Counted from the stretch's first letter, positions 27,633-37,972 are shown. The stretch: DNA of 64,000 bases from Sphingobacterium sp. B16(2022) (GCF_012030425.1 NZ_JAAUVN010000003.1:124001-188000), one strand, 5' to 3'. A program made the numbers and translations. Notes: generated from the letters alone by a model not told the origin.

Positions 27633-29366
27633 CTATTGAGTTGGATTTTGTGTTAATACACCAGGGTAAGAATTAATCGCAGACTGTGGTATAAAGTATA
27701 CTACACGAAAGTCTGTCGGAGCAATAACCTCTGACTGATTGTGCGGTCCCGGATATTGACGCGTCAAGGCTTCACCGTTACGAAATACATCATAGCTACG
27801 TTCTGCTTGAAATGCTAATTCCAATTCACGCTCTTTATCAATTAATTTACTTGCATTTGAAGCATTTAAAGATGAATAAGCACCATTCGTAATTGAGCGG
27901 GTTCTTATTTTATTTAAATCCGCTAAAGCTGCACTGTAATTACCTAGTTTTGCTTGTGCTTCTGCTCTATTGAGATAAACCTCTCCTAACCTGCTGATGA
28001 CAGGTGAATGTAATTGCGAATTTTCACCTTCTTTAGAACATTTGGTGATGTAAAACTGAGGATATACACGGTTCAAGGAAATATAGTAATCGAGAACTCC
28101 TTTGTAGGTTTTACCATCTTTATATTTCAAGCTATAAATTCCCTGACCTGCATCAATTACAGTTAATGCATATGATATTCTTTTCTCCTTCTCCGTTTTC
28201 GTTTCTGGGATTACTTCTACAGCATTGATTGCATTTCCAGCTCGTTCAATAACAAATTGAGCATAGTTTAACGTACTCACTCCATCTTCTTTTACAAAAC
28301 GAAACACTTCAGAATACTTACCTGTTTTTTCATCTTTTGCATAAGTAGGTTCTATAAAAGATGCTCGAGCATCAACGATGCGGTAATTATCTGGACGCCA
28401 ATCGTTACGACCGGTTTCATTCAATAAATCAATGTATTTAGCACTTGCATACATCTCACCCCAGCCCATACCTCCAATATTGGAATACATACCACCAATA
28501 CCATAATAATGATCATCACCCGAAAATTCAGATGCTACTCTTTTAACTGCGAAAATAGTCTCGTTATTATTTTCTGGTGTGAACGTATTATATTTCATAA
28601 ATCGCTCTCTTTCCAACAATGAATAAGATCCAGAGTTGATTACCTTATCCGCATACTCAACAGACAATCTTGCATATTCTGCATTGGGTGATTGATATGT
28701 ACCACTCATATATAGATAAACACGGGATAACATCGCTTGAGCTGCTCCCTTAGAAGCATAAATATTACCTTTATTAATTGTCAACAAAGACTCCGCTTTC
28801 TTCAGATCGCTTATCGCTTGCGCATAAGTTTCTTTAACAGTTGAACGGTCTGGTAAATGTAAATTATCAAATACATCATCCGGTGTACCATTTACAATAG
28901 GCAAACCTAGATTTGTTTCTGGATTTTGATAATAAGGACGTCCATATGCACGAACCAAATAGAAATACATCATCCCGCGGATATAGTAACATTCTCCTAA
29001 TTGATTGTCTTTTTCAGCACTTTCTCCCTCTTTTATAATTTTCATCACATTGGAAGATTGAGCAATTGCCTTATAACCTGCATTCCAAAATTCAGACAAA
29101 CGTCCGTTATTCGGAGTACGTGCATAAGAAATAAACTCATAAAATGCATCCGTTGAGGCACCCCTAATCATCATATTATCTCCTGCATATTCCCCTGCGC
29201 GATGCATCGGGTCTGACCATGCTTTTAATTGTGCATAAGCACCATTGATCATCGCGTCTGGATTATTCGCAATAACATCCGAATCCATTAAGTTATGGGG
29301 TAACCTATCTATATTACATGACGTAAAGCTAGCAGCTGCTAATAATACAAATAATATCTTTTTCAT
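27633..29366 (-). CDS. SusD/RagB-family lipoprotein (locus 2)
   Basis: The 577-residue lipoprotein has a signal peptide with a lipobox-like AASFTSC and then NIDRLPHN, the normal mature start of the family. ECYYIRGMMYFYLVRAYGRPYYQ near 125-147 and VISRLGEVYLNRAEAQAKLGNYSAALADLNKIRTRS near 455-490 are typical SusD helices, and ERELELAFQAERSYDVFRNGEAL is the conserved C-terminal region. It follows its SusC partner by 20 bases. No enzyme gene is linked, so the glycan or other ligand cannot be inferred. Confidence 0.94.
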   Translation of the reverse strand: MKKILFVLLAAASFTSCNIDRLPHNLMDSDVIANNPDAMINGAYAQLKAWSDPMHRAGEYAGDNMMIRGASTDAFYEFISYARTPNNGRLSEFWNAGYKAIAQSSNVMKIIKEGESAEKDNQLGECYYIRGMMYFYLVRAYGRPYYQNPETNLGLPIVNGTPDDVFDNLHLPDRSTVKETYAQAISDLKKAESLLTINKGNIYASKGAAQAMLSRVYLYMSGTYQSPNAEYARLSVEYADKVINSGSYSLLERERFMKYNTFTPENNNETIFAVKRVASEFSGDDHYYGIGGMYSNIGGMGWGEMYASAKYIDLLNETGRNDWRPDNYRIVDARASFIEPTYAKDEKTGKYSEVFRFVKEDGVSTLNYAQFVIERAGNAINAVEVIPETKTEKEKRISYALTVIDAGQGIYSLKYKDGKTYKGVLDYYISLNRVYPQFYITKCSKEGENSQLHSPVISRLGEVYLNRAEAQAKLGNYSAALADLNKIRTRSITNGAYSSLNASNASKLIDKERELELAFQAERSYDVFRNGEALTRQYPGPHNQSEVIAPTDFRVVYFIPQSAINSYPGVLTQNPTQ

Positions 29367-29386
29367 AAAATTTTTTCCTCTTTTAA

Positions 29387-32300
29387 CTAAAATGTCACAT
29401 TAAGACCAAACATAAATTTACGTGTAGCAGGATAAATAGCAGGTCCTGCAGAACCCAATATAGCACCTGAATCATTCACAGACATTTCAGGATCTACACC
29501 TGAGTAATTTGTAATGGTAAACAAGTTCTCCCCCGTAAAGAACAAACGAACATTTTTCAATTTATACTGTTCCAATTTCAAATTATATCCTAAGGTTAAA
29601 GAACGCAACCTTAAAAAATCACCATCTTCTAAATAACGAGTTGAAGTAGAATTTCCTTTATCGTTATTATTGTATTTCGCAATAGGATGTGTTGCTATAT
29701 CTCCCGGTTTTTCCCAACGGTTCCAGCCATCTTGCAATTTCATTTGATTTCTATCTGTATATGTTCCATCCGAATCGTATTCTTGACGAGAATAGTTATA
29801 GATTTTTCCACCAATTGAATAGCCAAACGAAGCATTTAAATCAAATTGCTTATAAGTTATTCCAGTATTGAATCCTCCAAATAGATCTGGCGATGCTTTT
29901 CCTGCTTTCTGTAATGTTGCTGCAGAATAATTAGAGGTCTTTACTTGAGTTTGATTACCATCTTGATCGGTTTCAACTTTATACCATTCGGGAGCACCTG
30001 TCTCTACATTCACTCCAGCCCATATCGGCATATAATAGGTATCAACAGGTAAACCAGGTTCTAAAACACGATTAGCAGAACCAGCGATGCCTAAACCATC
30101 ACCAATGATAAGTGGTCTAACAACGTCATTTCCACTAGCATCCTTACTCTTAATCAATTGTGTCAGTTTATTTTTATTGTGACCAATATTGATATCCAGA
30201 CTCCACGTAAAGTCATTTTTTCGAATGATATCTCCACCTAAAGTAAGCTCAATACCTCTATTTTGCATCTTACCGATATTCTTATACACAGAAGTAACTC
30301 CAGTTAATCCACTAATTGGCACATTATATAAGATATTATCGGTTTTTTTATCATAGTAGTCAAAACTTACACGAGCACGATTACTGAACATCGATGCATC
30401 AAATCCTGCCCCTGTAGTAAACGTACGCTCCCACGTCAGATTCTTGTTTCCAATCCGATAAATCAAAGCGCCCGAAGTCTCATTATATCCGGATGATGAT
30501 GATACAGAATATAAGCTATATTGTGGATACAACTCACTAGGGCGGTTACCGACAGAACCATAAGAAGCACGAACTTTTAAATTATCAACCCATGAGGCAT
30601 TGAACCAATTCTCGCGATTGATATTCCATCCTCCACTCACAGAGAAGAAATTTCCGTATTTCGCATTGTCACCAAAGTTAGAAGCGCCATCACGACGGAA
30701 AGACAATTGTCCTAAATATTTACCATCGTAAGCATAGTTTGCATTAGACAAGAAAGATTGAACAGCCCATTCATTGATCGCTCCTTTAGTTCTTTCTGGT
30801 CGAGAAACAACATCAAGCACTTCAAATCCTGGAATAAATCCAGTTCCATATACATCTAATGTCTTAGACCAATAATCATTGAATTCATATGCTGCTAATG
30901 CGTTCACAGCATGCTTGCCCCAAGATTTATTGAATTTTAATATTTGGCTGGTGTAACGTCGTGCATATTCCGAACGATAATCGGTTAAACGTCCTTTTAC
31001 ACTTTCTCCACCATTAGAGCGTGGATCAGTATAACCAGCAGCACTATACGTGTTATAGCGGTAGTTATTAACAGACGAAAATGTTAGCCAATTCGTGAAC
31101 TTGATATCAAAGTCCATATTACCACTGAATTCATAATTTGTGTTGGCGCTATGATCCCATTGTAAATCGTAAAGGTAGTTTGTACTCGCACTATTTACCC
31201 AGCTACTTGAACGGTGACCAACCAAGTTACCATTAGCATCATATGGACTGTCCCAAGGGAAATTTGAATACATAGCAGTTGTAGAATACTGTCTATCTTC
31301 AACTCCACGACGTGCCCCCACCAATGTTGGTTTAACAGTCAACCATGTGGTAGGCTTATAAACTGTATTCATACGGAAGTTATAACGATCGTATTCATAA
31401 CCTTTTACAGCACCTACTTCATTATAATAACCTAATGACAAGTAAGACTGCAACTTCTCCGTACCACTTTGAATCGAAACATTATGATTTTGCGTAAATC
31501 CTTGCTGAGTAGCTACTTTCCACCAGTCAAAATTGCTATCTCTTAAATCTGCATTCCAACGTGGAAATTTGATTGCACTTTGGTTAGCAAAAGAAGCATA
31601 GTAATCATACAATTCTGCACCGTTCATCATTTTCATATTACCATTGGTAAGCTGATTGAATCCCATTTTTGTAGAAAAACTGATTGAAGTGCCGCTTGCA
31701 GATGGGTTCTTAGTCGTTACGACAACTACACCATTTGCGCCTTGAGAACCATAAATAGCAGTGGAAGCTGCGTCTTTCAAAATTGTTAATGTTGCGATAT
31801 CATCTGGATTTAAATCTCCAGCACTAGATCCAAGAATTACACCATCTACGACCCAGAGCGGACTAGTTGTACCACTTAAAGTAGCTTGACCACGAATCAC
31901 GACTCCTCCTTTTGCACCTGGCTGACCCGATCCGGGGGCAACATAAACACCAGCAGCTTTTCCATTTAACATATTCTCCACATTCGGAGAAGTTGTACCT
32001 CTCAATTGATCACCCTTTACAACTTGTAGCGCTCCTGTTAGACTCTCTTTCTTTTGAGTGCCATAACCTACAACTACAACTTCTTCAAGTGCTTGATTGG
32101 ACTCTTGTAACTGCACATTTAAAAATGCACCTTCCACTAGTTTTTCAGTTTTGTTAAATCCAATGGCTGAAAAAATCAAAGTTTGACCAACTTCAACTTG
32201 AAGAGAATAGCGACCATTAGCATCAGTTGAAGTCGCAAGAGTAGGTTTTTCTTTCACAGAAATAGTCACTCCGCTTAATGGGCCCGTACTTGATGTAACA

Positions 32301-32461
32301 GTACCAGAAACTTTCTGTTGCATACTATTACTTGTTACGCTAATCAAATTACCATAATCATTTGCCATCACCATATTTGGAGCTACAAGAGCAAACATTA
32401 AGGCAGATGTAATCGGGTAAAATTTAGTCGTAAAAAAAGGTTTTGTAAATCTTTTATTCAT
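29387..32461 (-). CDS. SusC/RagA TonB-dependent transporter (locus 2)
   Basis: The 1024-residue protein has a signal sequence, a carboxypeptidase-like domain (VSGTVTSSTGPLSGVTISVKEKPTLATSTDANGRYSL, about 49-85), a TonB-box region EEVVVVGYGTQKKESLTGA near 126-144, the plug with TILKDAASTAIYGSQGANGVVVV and a 22-strand-type barrel to the terminal Phe. There is no STN domain, so it is not controlled through a FecR protein. It imports an unknown oligomer with the SusD protein encoded downstream. A LacI-operator-like site shared with locus 3 lies about 100 bases upstream. Confidence 0.95.
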   Translation of the reverse strand: MNKRFTKPFFTTKFYPITSALMFALVAPNMVMANDYGNLISVTSNSMQQKVSGTVTSSTGPLSGVTISVKEKPTLATSTDANGRYSLQVEVGQTLIFSAIGFNKTEKLVEGAFLNVQLQESNQALEEVVVVGYGTQKKESLTGALQVVKGDQLRGTTSPNVENMLNGKAAGVYVAPGSGQPGAKGGVVIRGQATLSGTTSPLWVVDGVILGSSAGDLNPDDIATLTILKDAASTAIYGSQGANGVVVVTTKNPSASGTSISFSTKMGFNQLTNGNMKMMNGAELYDYYASFANQSAIKFPRWNADLRDSNFDWWKVATQQGFTQNHNVSIQSGTEKLQSYLSLGYYNEVGAVKGYEYDRYNFRMNTVYKPTTWLTVKPTLVGARRGVEDRQYSTTAMYSNFPWDSPYDANGNLVGHRSSSWVNSASTNYLYDLQWDHSANTNYEFSGNMDFDIKFTNWLTFSSVNNYRYNTYSAAGYTDPRSNGGESVKGRLTDYRSEYARRYTSQILKFNKSWGKHAVNALAAYEFNDYWSKTLDVYGTGFIPGFEVLDVVSRPERTKGAINEWAVQSFLSNANYAYDGKYLGQLSFRRDGASNFGDNAKYGNFFSVSGGWNINRENWFNASWVDNLKVRASYGSVGNRPSELYPQYSLYSVSSSSGYNETSGALIYRIGNKNLTWERTFTTGAGFDASMFSNRARVSFDYYDKKTDNILYNVPISGLTGVTSVYKNIGKMQNRGIELTLGGDIIRKNDFTWSLDINIGHNKNKLTQLIKSKDASGNDVVRPLIIGDGLGIAGSANRVLEPGLPVDTYYMPIWAGVNVETGAPEWYKVETDQDGNQTQVKTSNYSAATLQKAGKASPDLFGGFNTGITYKQFDLNASFGYSIGGKIYNYSRQEYDSDGTYTDRNQMKLQDGWNRWEKPGDIATHPIAKYNNNDKGNSTSTRYLEDGDFLRLRSLTLGYNLKLEQYKLKNVRLFFTGENLFTITNYSGVDPEMSVNDSGAILGSAGPAIYPATRKFMFGLNVTF

Positions 32462-32561
32462 AAACTTAATTTCAAGATAATCAGTATATTAGTTAATTAT
32501 CATAATTTATACAGTGCAAAATAGCGTAAAGATTACTTAATATAAATTTAATATGTAACGA

Positions 32562-32597
32562 AATCGATTGCATAAATTCACGCAAACGATTGTTATG
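32562..32597 (-). promoter_or_regulatory. LacI-operator-like sites upstream of SusC locus 2
   Basis: The plus strand has AATCGATTGCATA at 32562-32574, identical over 13 bases to 37622-37634 in front of locus 3. A related GCAAACGATTG follows at 32582-32592. The core TGCAAnCGnTT resembles operators of LacI-family repressors. No LacI gene lies in the window, so the binding protein is unknown. Confidence 0.45.
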
Positions 32598-32697
32598 AAA
32601 ACTAAAATATAGTTATCTCAGAAACTACCCAATCATAGCGCTTATACAAACTTCTTCATAATGAAATAACTGCTCGGCTATTATATCACAATAAACA

Positions 32698-32733
32698 ATA
32701 AAAGCAGGTATTTATAGAGATACCTGCTTTTAT
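32698..32733 (-). terminator. Terminator of SusC/SusD operon 3
   Basis: ATAAAAGCAGGTAT (32698-32711) and ATACCTGCTTTTAT (32720-32733) form a perfect 14-bp stem with an eight-base loop, 18 bases after the SusD stop on the minus strand. Confidence 0.85.
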
Positions 32734-32751
32734 TAATCGGGTTAAAATAAA

Positions 32752-34386
32752 TTAATAACCTGTGTTCTGTTTCAAAACTCCATAAGATAAATCAATTTGG
32801 CTTTGCGGAACAGGCATTAGATATAATCTATCATTCCAAACTCGCTCTTGAGCTAGCCCATTTTTTACATCGTAAATATTTTTCATTACATCAGGAGCGG
32901 TTTTCCAACGACGAATATCATAATAGCGCACGCCTTCTAACACCAATTCAACAGCTCTCTCATTACGAATTAATTCCCTTAACTTACCTTGACTTCCATA
33001 TGCTCCGCGATCGACTTTAGGCAAACCTGCACGAACACGAAGTTGGTCCAAAGCATCAAAAACTGTTGCATCTGGTCCAGATTTTTCATTTTGAGCTTCT
33101 GCGTAGTTAAGTAAAACTTCAGCATAACGAATTAGGATAACATTAGCATAAGAATCAATCTGATCTCTATTAGATGTTGGATCTACTAATTTCCTAAAAT
33201 TATATCCTGTTATTGACATATTAGATTTACCACTGCTCCAAGTAAACTTATATCCTCCTTCTTTTGTTAAAGCATTCCAAGGCGCTGTCTCAAATAATAT
33301 AGAGGCATAAAAACGTGGATCACGATTTTTAAACTCCTTCACAAAATCAGCCTTATCCGCTTTTGCATAATTAGCAGCTCTTACTTCAGCACTCACAGGC
33401 TTGATGGATTCTCCCGTCTTAAAATTAACATAAAGATCAACTAAATTCTGTGTTGGTGTTAAAGAACTCCAGCCGCCCACAGCACCTTCTCCTAGTAAGG
33501 TATTATTCAATTGAGATTGAGCGACACGAATATATTGTCTATCCAAAATCACTTCACTGTTACCTTCATTTTCAACCTGAAAGATACCTTCATAACTTCT
33601 AAGCCCTAATCGAAACTTTTTCTCATCATCAGCATTTTCAAAATCAACAAATTGCGCATAATTATCTTTTTTATTTAATTCTGATTCAGCACCAGCATGA
33701 AACAATCCATATCCTAAGCCCATTACTTCCTTGGCTGTACGTGCAGCCTCCTCCCAATTATTCTCCATCAAATATAATCGCGATTGTAAAGCTAAAGCGG
33801 CACCTTTCGTAATCCTTCCCTTTTCAGAAGAGTATGACGCAGGCAATTTTGCTGAAACTTCTTGTAATTCCTTAAACAAGAAATCAAGTACTTCCTTCTT
33901 CGCAACGCGAGGAACATTAGATTCTTCCTTAGTCAAGACCTTAGTCACCAAAGGAATATCTCCAAATTTCTCTACCATAGGGATATATAGATAAGCACGA
34001 ATAAAACGAACTTCAGCTTTATAACGCTCTTTAAGCGTTTCATCCATGACAGCTTTATCTACATTTTCTAAAAAATAATTACATGTTCGGATTGGAATAT
34101 AACTCCAGCCTGCATCGATGTCTGCACCTAGCGAGCCAGATGATATTGCCGTTGAAGCACTTTCCCATGGGTATTGAGCATGAACCAAATCTGAAGCTCC
34201 ATCATCATACATACCATCAGATAGTTTTCCATAAATAGCGTTTACCGCTAATTTCACATCATTTTCAGTTCTCCAAAATTCTTCCTCCGGAACCTTGTTA
34301 ACAGGTGTACGGTCTAAAAAATCTTTTGAACAGGCTCCAAATAACAGTGTTGTTGCTAATAAGGGATATAATATATGTCTTTTCAT
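32752..34386 (-). CDS. SusD/RagB-family lipoprotein (locus 3)
   Basis: The 544-residue lipoprotein has lipobox LLFGAC followed by SKDFLDRTPVNKVPEEEFWRTENDVKLAVNAIYG, the textbook SusD N-terminus. RAYLYIPMVEKFGDIPLVTKVLTKEE near 130-155, YAEVLLNYAEAQNEKSG and LIRNERAVELVLEGVRYYDIRRWK near the C-terminus complete the SusD fold. It lies 17 bases after its SusC gene. It is the last gene of locus 3; no hydrolase or other accessory gene accompanies it. Confidence 0.94.
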   Translation of the reverse strand: MKRHILYPLLATTLLFGACSKDFLDRTPVNKVPEEEFWRTENDVKLAVNAIYGKLSDGMYDDGASDLVHAQYPWESASTAISSGSLGADIDAGWSYIPIRTCNYFLENVDKAVMDETLKERYKAEVRFIRAYLYIPMVEKFGDIPLVTKVLTKEESNVPRVAKKEVLDFLFKELQEVSAKLPASYSSEKGRITKGAALALQSRLYLMENNWEEAARTAKEVMGLGYGLFHAGAESELNKKDNYAQFVDFENADDEKKFRLGLRSYEGIFQVENEGNSEVILDRQYIRVAQSQLNNTLLGEGAVGGWSSLTPTQNLVDLYVNFKTGESIKPVSAEVRAANYAKADKADFVKEFKNRDPRFYASILFETAPWNALTKEGGYKFTWSSGKSNMSITGYNFRKLVDPTSNRDQIDSYANVILIRYAEVLLNYAEAQNEKSGPDATVFDALDQLRVRAGLPKVDRGAYGSQGKLRELIRNERAVELVLEGVRYYDIRRWKTAPDVMKNIYDVKNGLAQERVWNDRLYLMPVPQSQIDLSYGVLKQNTGY

Positions 34387-34403
34387 TGCTTTTCTATTAA
34401 AAA

Positions 34404-37400
34404 TTAAAATTTAGCGGTTAAACCAACAGAAATTGTTTTCACACCCGGATAACTTGCTCTTCCCGAACCAGTTTCCGGATCAAAATCGCCAAGACGCTTA
34501 TCCGCCATAATAGTAAATGGATTATTAGATGAAGCAAAGAAGCGTAATTGAGACATTTTGATATTACTCAACATTTCTTTAGGAAATGTGTATCCGACCG
34601 TAATGGCACGAATTCTGAAATAGTTACCACTAAACAACCAAAAATCTGATGTTTTATAATTATGAGGAGCATCACCTGTCAATGTGATTCTCGGAAATGG
34701 AGCATCCGATACATTATTTTCTTCGGACCAACCGTTTGACCAGCTCTTCTTAATGTTAGCACCATTGAAGAAAGGAAAGGAAGCCTCATTATCCAAATAA
34801 GTTTTAACTCCACCAACTCCATAAGTCAACACATCAATATCAAAATTTTTATAGGCAGCTCTGAAATTAAACCCATAATTGAACCAAGGAACATCATTAC
34901 CTAAGATTGTACGATCCTCTGCATCAATTTTATGATCACCATTGATATCTACATATCGGATATCTCCTAATTTTGGTGTACCTCCCATTGCTTCATAATT
35001 GACATTCTTTAGCTCTTCCGCATTGGTAAACAATCCATCAGATTTATAACCATAATAGTCACCAACAGATCCGCCTACACGATTGATGTAGTAACCGTCG
35101 GTGATTTCATTTACATCACCTAAAGAAAGTATGGTATTTTTAATCTTCGAGATATTTCCCGATACCGAATATGTAAATTCATCACCTACTTTACCATTGT
35201 AAGTCAATGCAATCTCAATTCCTTTATTTTGCGTAGTCCCTTGATTATAATATGGTGTGTGATCTTTATCAAAGCCCGATGTAGACAAAGTTGCGGGTCT
35301 TAATAGTACATCCTCCGATTTTTTAACAAAATAATCAGCTACTAAATTAAACTTACCCCCTAAAAAAGTAGCGTCCAATCCAATATTCGACATCGTAACT
35401 TTTTCCCAGAGCGCAAGTCTATTAGCTCCATATTGCTGCTCTAATCCATCAACTGCTAATCCATCAAAGCTGTAAGCAGAATAACGATCCAAAAGATTAT
35501 AATAATTACCTATCGCAACTGCATCTTGATTGCCCAATGTACCATAAGATCCTCTTAACTTTAATAAATCAATCCACTCCACATCCTGCATAAAAGATTC
35601 CTTATTGATATTCCAACCGGCAGAGAAAGATGGGAAAATTGCTCTACGAACTTCCGGAGCAAATCGAGAGGAGTAATCCATTCTCATGTTTGCTTCAAAG
35701 AGATACTTATCTTGGTACGAATAATTAAATCGGCCAAAAAAAGAACGCAATGCCCACTCATCTTGAGTAGTGCGGTTAGCAAGACCTTTATCATCTTTAC
35801 TAATTTCGCCCGAACTACCGTTAATAATCGTAGAAGCATCGTTGTTAACAAAATTTTGTCTACCTAAAAATGCTTCCCTGTATACATTTGACTCCTCAGA
35901 AGCACCAACAGTCGCTTTCGCATAGTGATCTCCAAATCGACGCTCATAATTAATTGTTCCTTGCAACATCAACTCCTGACGTTTACCCCAAAATTCCTTT
36001 AGCTCATTGATTGCATTTACAGTAGAGGCCATGGGTTGTTTTGTAATGAAATTTATAACAGGATCTGTACGATTTATAAAATCAAAAGAATTTGTATTGG
36101 TATATTTCAAAGATATAGCCCCATCAATTGATAAACCTTTAAGCGGAGTTAAAGATGCGTTGGCAGCCATTTGTAAATAATTATCTCTATTATTACCCCT
36201 TCCACCTTCAGTAATGGCGCGCAATTGATTGTTTTTTGCAATTGTCGCGTTAGCAGCTCCATTTGAGATTGACCCCCAAGAACCATCTGATTGACGTATT
36301 GAGGTAAAAGGAAGCGCTCTACCCATCTCAACCCAGCTTATAGCACTACCATTACGATCATAATCTTGCTTTAAAAAAGAAACATTTGTGTTAAATGTTA
36401 ACAAATCCTTGATAACGGTCGTATTGGTATTCAATTTCATATTAATACGATCCTGTTTTCGTCCTGGTACTAAAGATTCTTGATCAAAATAGTTTAAGCC
36501 AAGATAGTAGTTTGTAATTTTTCCAGGAGCATTTACATTCAATCCAAAATCACGCTGAGGAGCGGAACCTCTCAAGACCTCTTTATACCAATCATTATTA
36601 GGATAATAATCAGGATCGGTTTGATTTTTAAATTTATCGATCACATCTTGCTTAAATGTAGGAGCTTTTCCCGCATTTACCATCGCCTTATTATGCAGTT
36701 CGGCATAACCTACAGCATCAGCATATTCTGGTAAATAAGTTGCACTTTGAAACCCGTAGTTTGCATTAAAACCTACGACAGCTCGGTCACCGCCACCACG
36801 CTTAGTCGTTACTAAAATAACACCATTAGCAGCTCGAGAACCATACAATGATGCAGAAGCAGCATCTTTTAGAACGGACATACTATTGATATCATTTGGA
36901 CTCAATGCCGAAAATTCTGCACTAGTTGCTGGAATTCCATCAATAATAAACATCGGCGAAGGTGAACCTAAATTAGTTCTACCACGTACAGTTATTCCTC
37001 CAGAATTACTTGACGCGCCCGTACTAGAAGATTTTCCTACCTCACCTGGTCTACTCAAGACTGTCACGCCTGGTGATATACCTTGTAAAGCATTCTGCAA
37101 TGAAGTTACAGGTCTATCTGCCAATTGCTTAGGGGTAATTGTTGCTACAGAACCTGTTAAATTTGCTTTCTTTTGGGTACCAAAAGCTACGATAACAACT
37201 TCATCTAATGCTGTATTTGAAGATGTTAATGAAATATTCAGATTTCCACCGGTATAAACCACCTCCTTGGGCTCGTATCCCACAATATTAAAAATAAGTA
37301 TTTTACCTGTTTCTGCATTTAATTCAAATCCTCCTGCAGCATTAGTTGCCGTAGCATTACTTGTACCTTTCTCAGTAATAGTTACACCCGACAACTGATT

Positions 37401-37505
37401 TCCCTTGTCATCTGTAACATTACCCTTAACTTTAATTTTTTGTGCAAAAGTTGCACTCATAACTAAAGACAAAGCACAAGAAAGTATGGTAGCTCTTCTT
37501 TTCAT
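34404..37505 (-). CDS. SusC/RagA TonB-dependent transporter (locus 3)
   Basis: The 1033-residue outer-membrane transporter has a signal peptide (ATFAQ), the carboxypeptidase-like domain (VKGNVTDDKGNQLSGVTITEKGTSNATATNAAGGF), the DEVVIVAFGTQKKANLTGSVATI TonB-box/plug start at about 102-124, SVLKDAASASLYGSRAANGVILV in the plug, and a C-terminal barrel. No STN domain is present. It pairs with the SusD gene that follows. Upstream it has a TGTTTAC dyad and the LacI-operator-like word shared with locus 2, so the two loci may be co-regulated. Confidence 0.95.
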   Translation of the reverse strand: MKRRATILSCALSLVMSATFAQKIKVKGNVTDDKGNQLSGVTITEKGTSNATATNAAGGFELNAETGKILIFNIVGYEPKEVVYTGGNLNISLTSSNTALDEVVIVAFGTQKKANLTGSVATITPKQLADRPVTSLQNALQGISPGVTVLSRPGEVGKSSSTGASSNSGGITVRGRTNLGSPSPMFIIDGIPATSAEFSALSPNDINSMSVLKDAASASLYGSRAANGVILVTTKRGGGDRAVVGFNANYGFQSATYLPEYADAVGYAELHNKAMVNAGKAPTFKQDVIDKFKNQTDPDYYPNNDWYKEVLRGSAPQRDFGLNVNAPGKITNYYLGLNYFDQESLVPGRKQDRINMKLNTNTTVIKDLLTFNTNVSFLKQDYDRNGSAISWVEMGRALPFTSIRQSDGSWGSISNGAANATIAKNNQLRAITEGGRGNNRDNYLQMAANASLTPLKGLSIDGAISLKYTNTNSFDFINRTDPVINFITKQPMASTVNAINELKEFWGKRQELMLQGTINYERRFGDHYAKATVGASEESNVYREAFLGRQNFVNNDASTIINGSSGEISKDDKGLANRTTQDEWALRSFFGRFNYSYQDKYLFEANMRMDYSSRFAPEVRRAIFPSFSAGWNINKESFMQDVEWIDLLKLRGSYGTLGNQDAVAIGNYYNLLDRYSAYSFDGLAVDGLEQQYGANRLALWEKVTMSNIGLDATFLGGKFNLVADYFVKKSEDVLLRPATLSTSGFDKDHTPYYNQGTTQNKGIEIALTYNGKVGDEFTYSVSGNISKIKNTILSLGDVNEITDGYYINRVGGSVGDYYGYKSDGLFTNAEELKNVNYEAMGGTPKLGDIRYVDINGDHKIDAEDRTILGNDVPWFNYGFNFRAAYKNFDIDVLTYGVGGVKTYLDNEASFPFFNGANIKKSWSNGWSEENNVSDAPFPRITLTGDAPHNYKTSDFWLFSGNYFRIRAITVGYTFPKEMLSNIKMSQLRFFASSNNPFTIMADKRLGDFDPETGSGRASYPGVKTISVGLTAKF

Positions 37506-37556
37506 AGGTTAATTTAATAATTGTAAATAATGATTTTGTATTGTATTTAAGTCAGT

Positions 37557-37575
37557 TGTTTACTATTTGTAAACA
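37557..37575. promoter_or_regulatory. Symmetric dyad upstream of SusC locus 3
   Basis: TGTTTAC (37557-37563), a five-base spacer and GTAAACA (37569-37575) form a perfect 19-bp interrupted palindrome 52-70 bases before the start codon. This is a typical shape for a dimeric regulator site; the regulator is unknown. Confidence 0.4.
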
Positions 37576-37621
37576 CAATATTAAATCTATATTATTGAAA
37601 AAAAAAGAGCAAAAATCGAAC

Positions 37622-37634
37622 AATCGATTGCATA
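37622..37634 (-). promoter_or_regulatory. LacI-operator-like site upstream of SusC locus 3
   Basis: AATCGATTGCATA on the plus strand is identical to 32562-32574 in front of locus 2. Here it extends to the palindrome CAATCGATTG (37621-37630). It lies 117-129 bases before the susC start, about the same distance as at locus 2. Confidence 0.45.
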
Positions 37635-37840
37635 TATTGCCTAGACAACTTTATTAAAAAAATAATAAGTACTACATATAAATTGGTTGATAATCAGTAA
37701 AACACTAATTATCAAACTCTTTAGATTGAAAATAATATTCAAATAAAGAAAAATGAATCCCATTCATTAAAAAAGAATCTTTGTAACAATTAGAGGATTA
37801 AATCATAGGTATTGGGAAGGAGGTGGAAAAAATAAAAGAC

Positions 37841-37874
37841 AAAAATAAACCCTTTAGCTTTTGACTAAAGGGTT
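37841..37874 (-). terminator. Terminator of the tRNA-fMet transcript
   Basis: AACCCTTTAG (37848-37857) and CTAAAGGGTT (37865-37874) form a 10-bp stem, followed on the minus strand by TTTATTTTT. It starts seven bases after the 3' end of the second tRNA gene. Confidence 0.88.
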
Positions 37875-37880
37875 ACCAAG

Positions 37881-37953
<73 letters not shown>

Positions 37954-37972
37954 ATGTATTTTTAATGTCTTG

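Larger units (their letters stand above)
37506..37880. other. Intergenic region between SusC locus 3 and the tRNA pair
   Basis: This 375-base gap holds the control region of locus 3 (a dyad at 37557-37575 and an operator-like word at 37622-37634) and the terminator of the tRNA transcript (37841-37874). No gene was seen. Confidence 0.6.

Noticed and set aside
36886-37257. 123-codon open frame on the plus strand inside SusC locus 3
   Set aside because: It is antisense to the conserved SusC plug region, at the same place as the frame in locus 1, so it is a by-product of SusC codon pattern.
27633-37505. Possible DNA repeat formed by the two SusC/SusD pairs
   Set aside because: The proteins share only family-level motifs and differ in length and sequence, so this is not a recent duplication.
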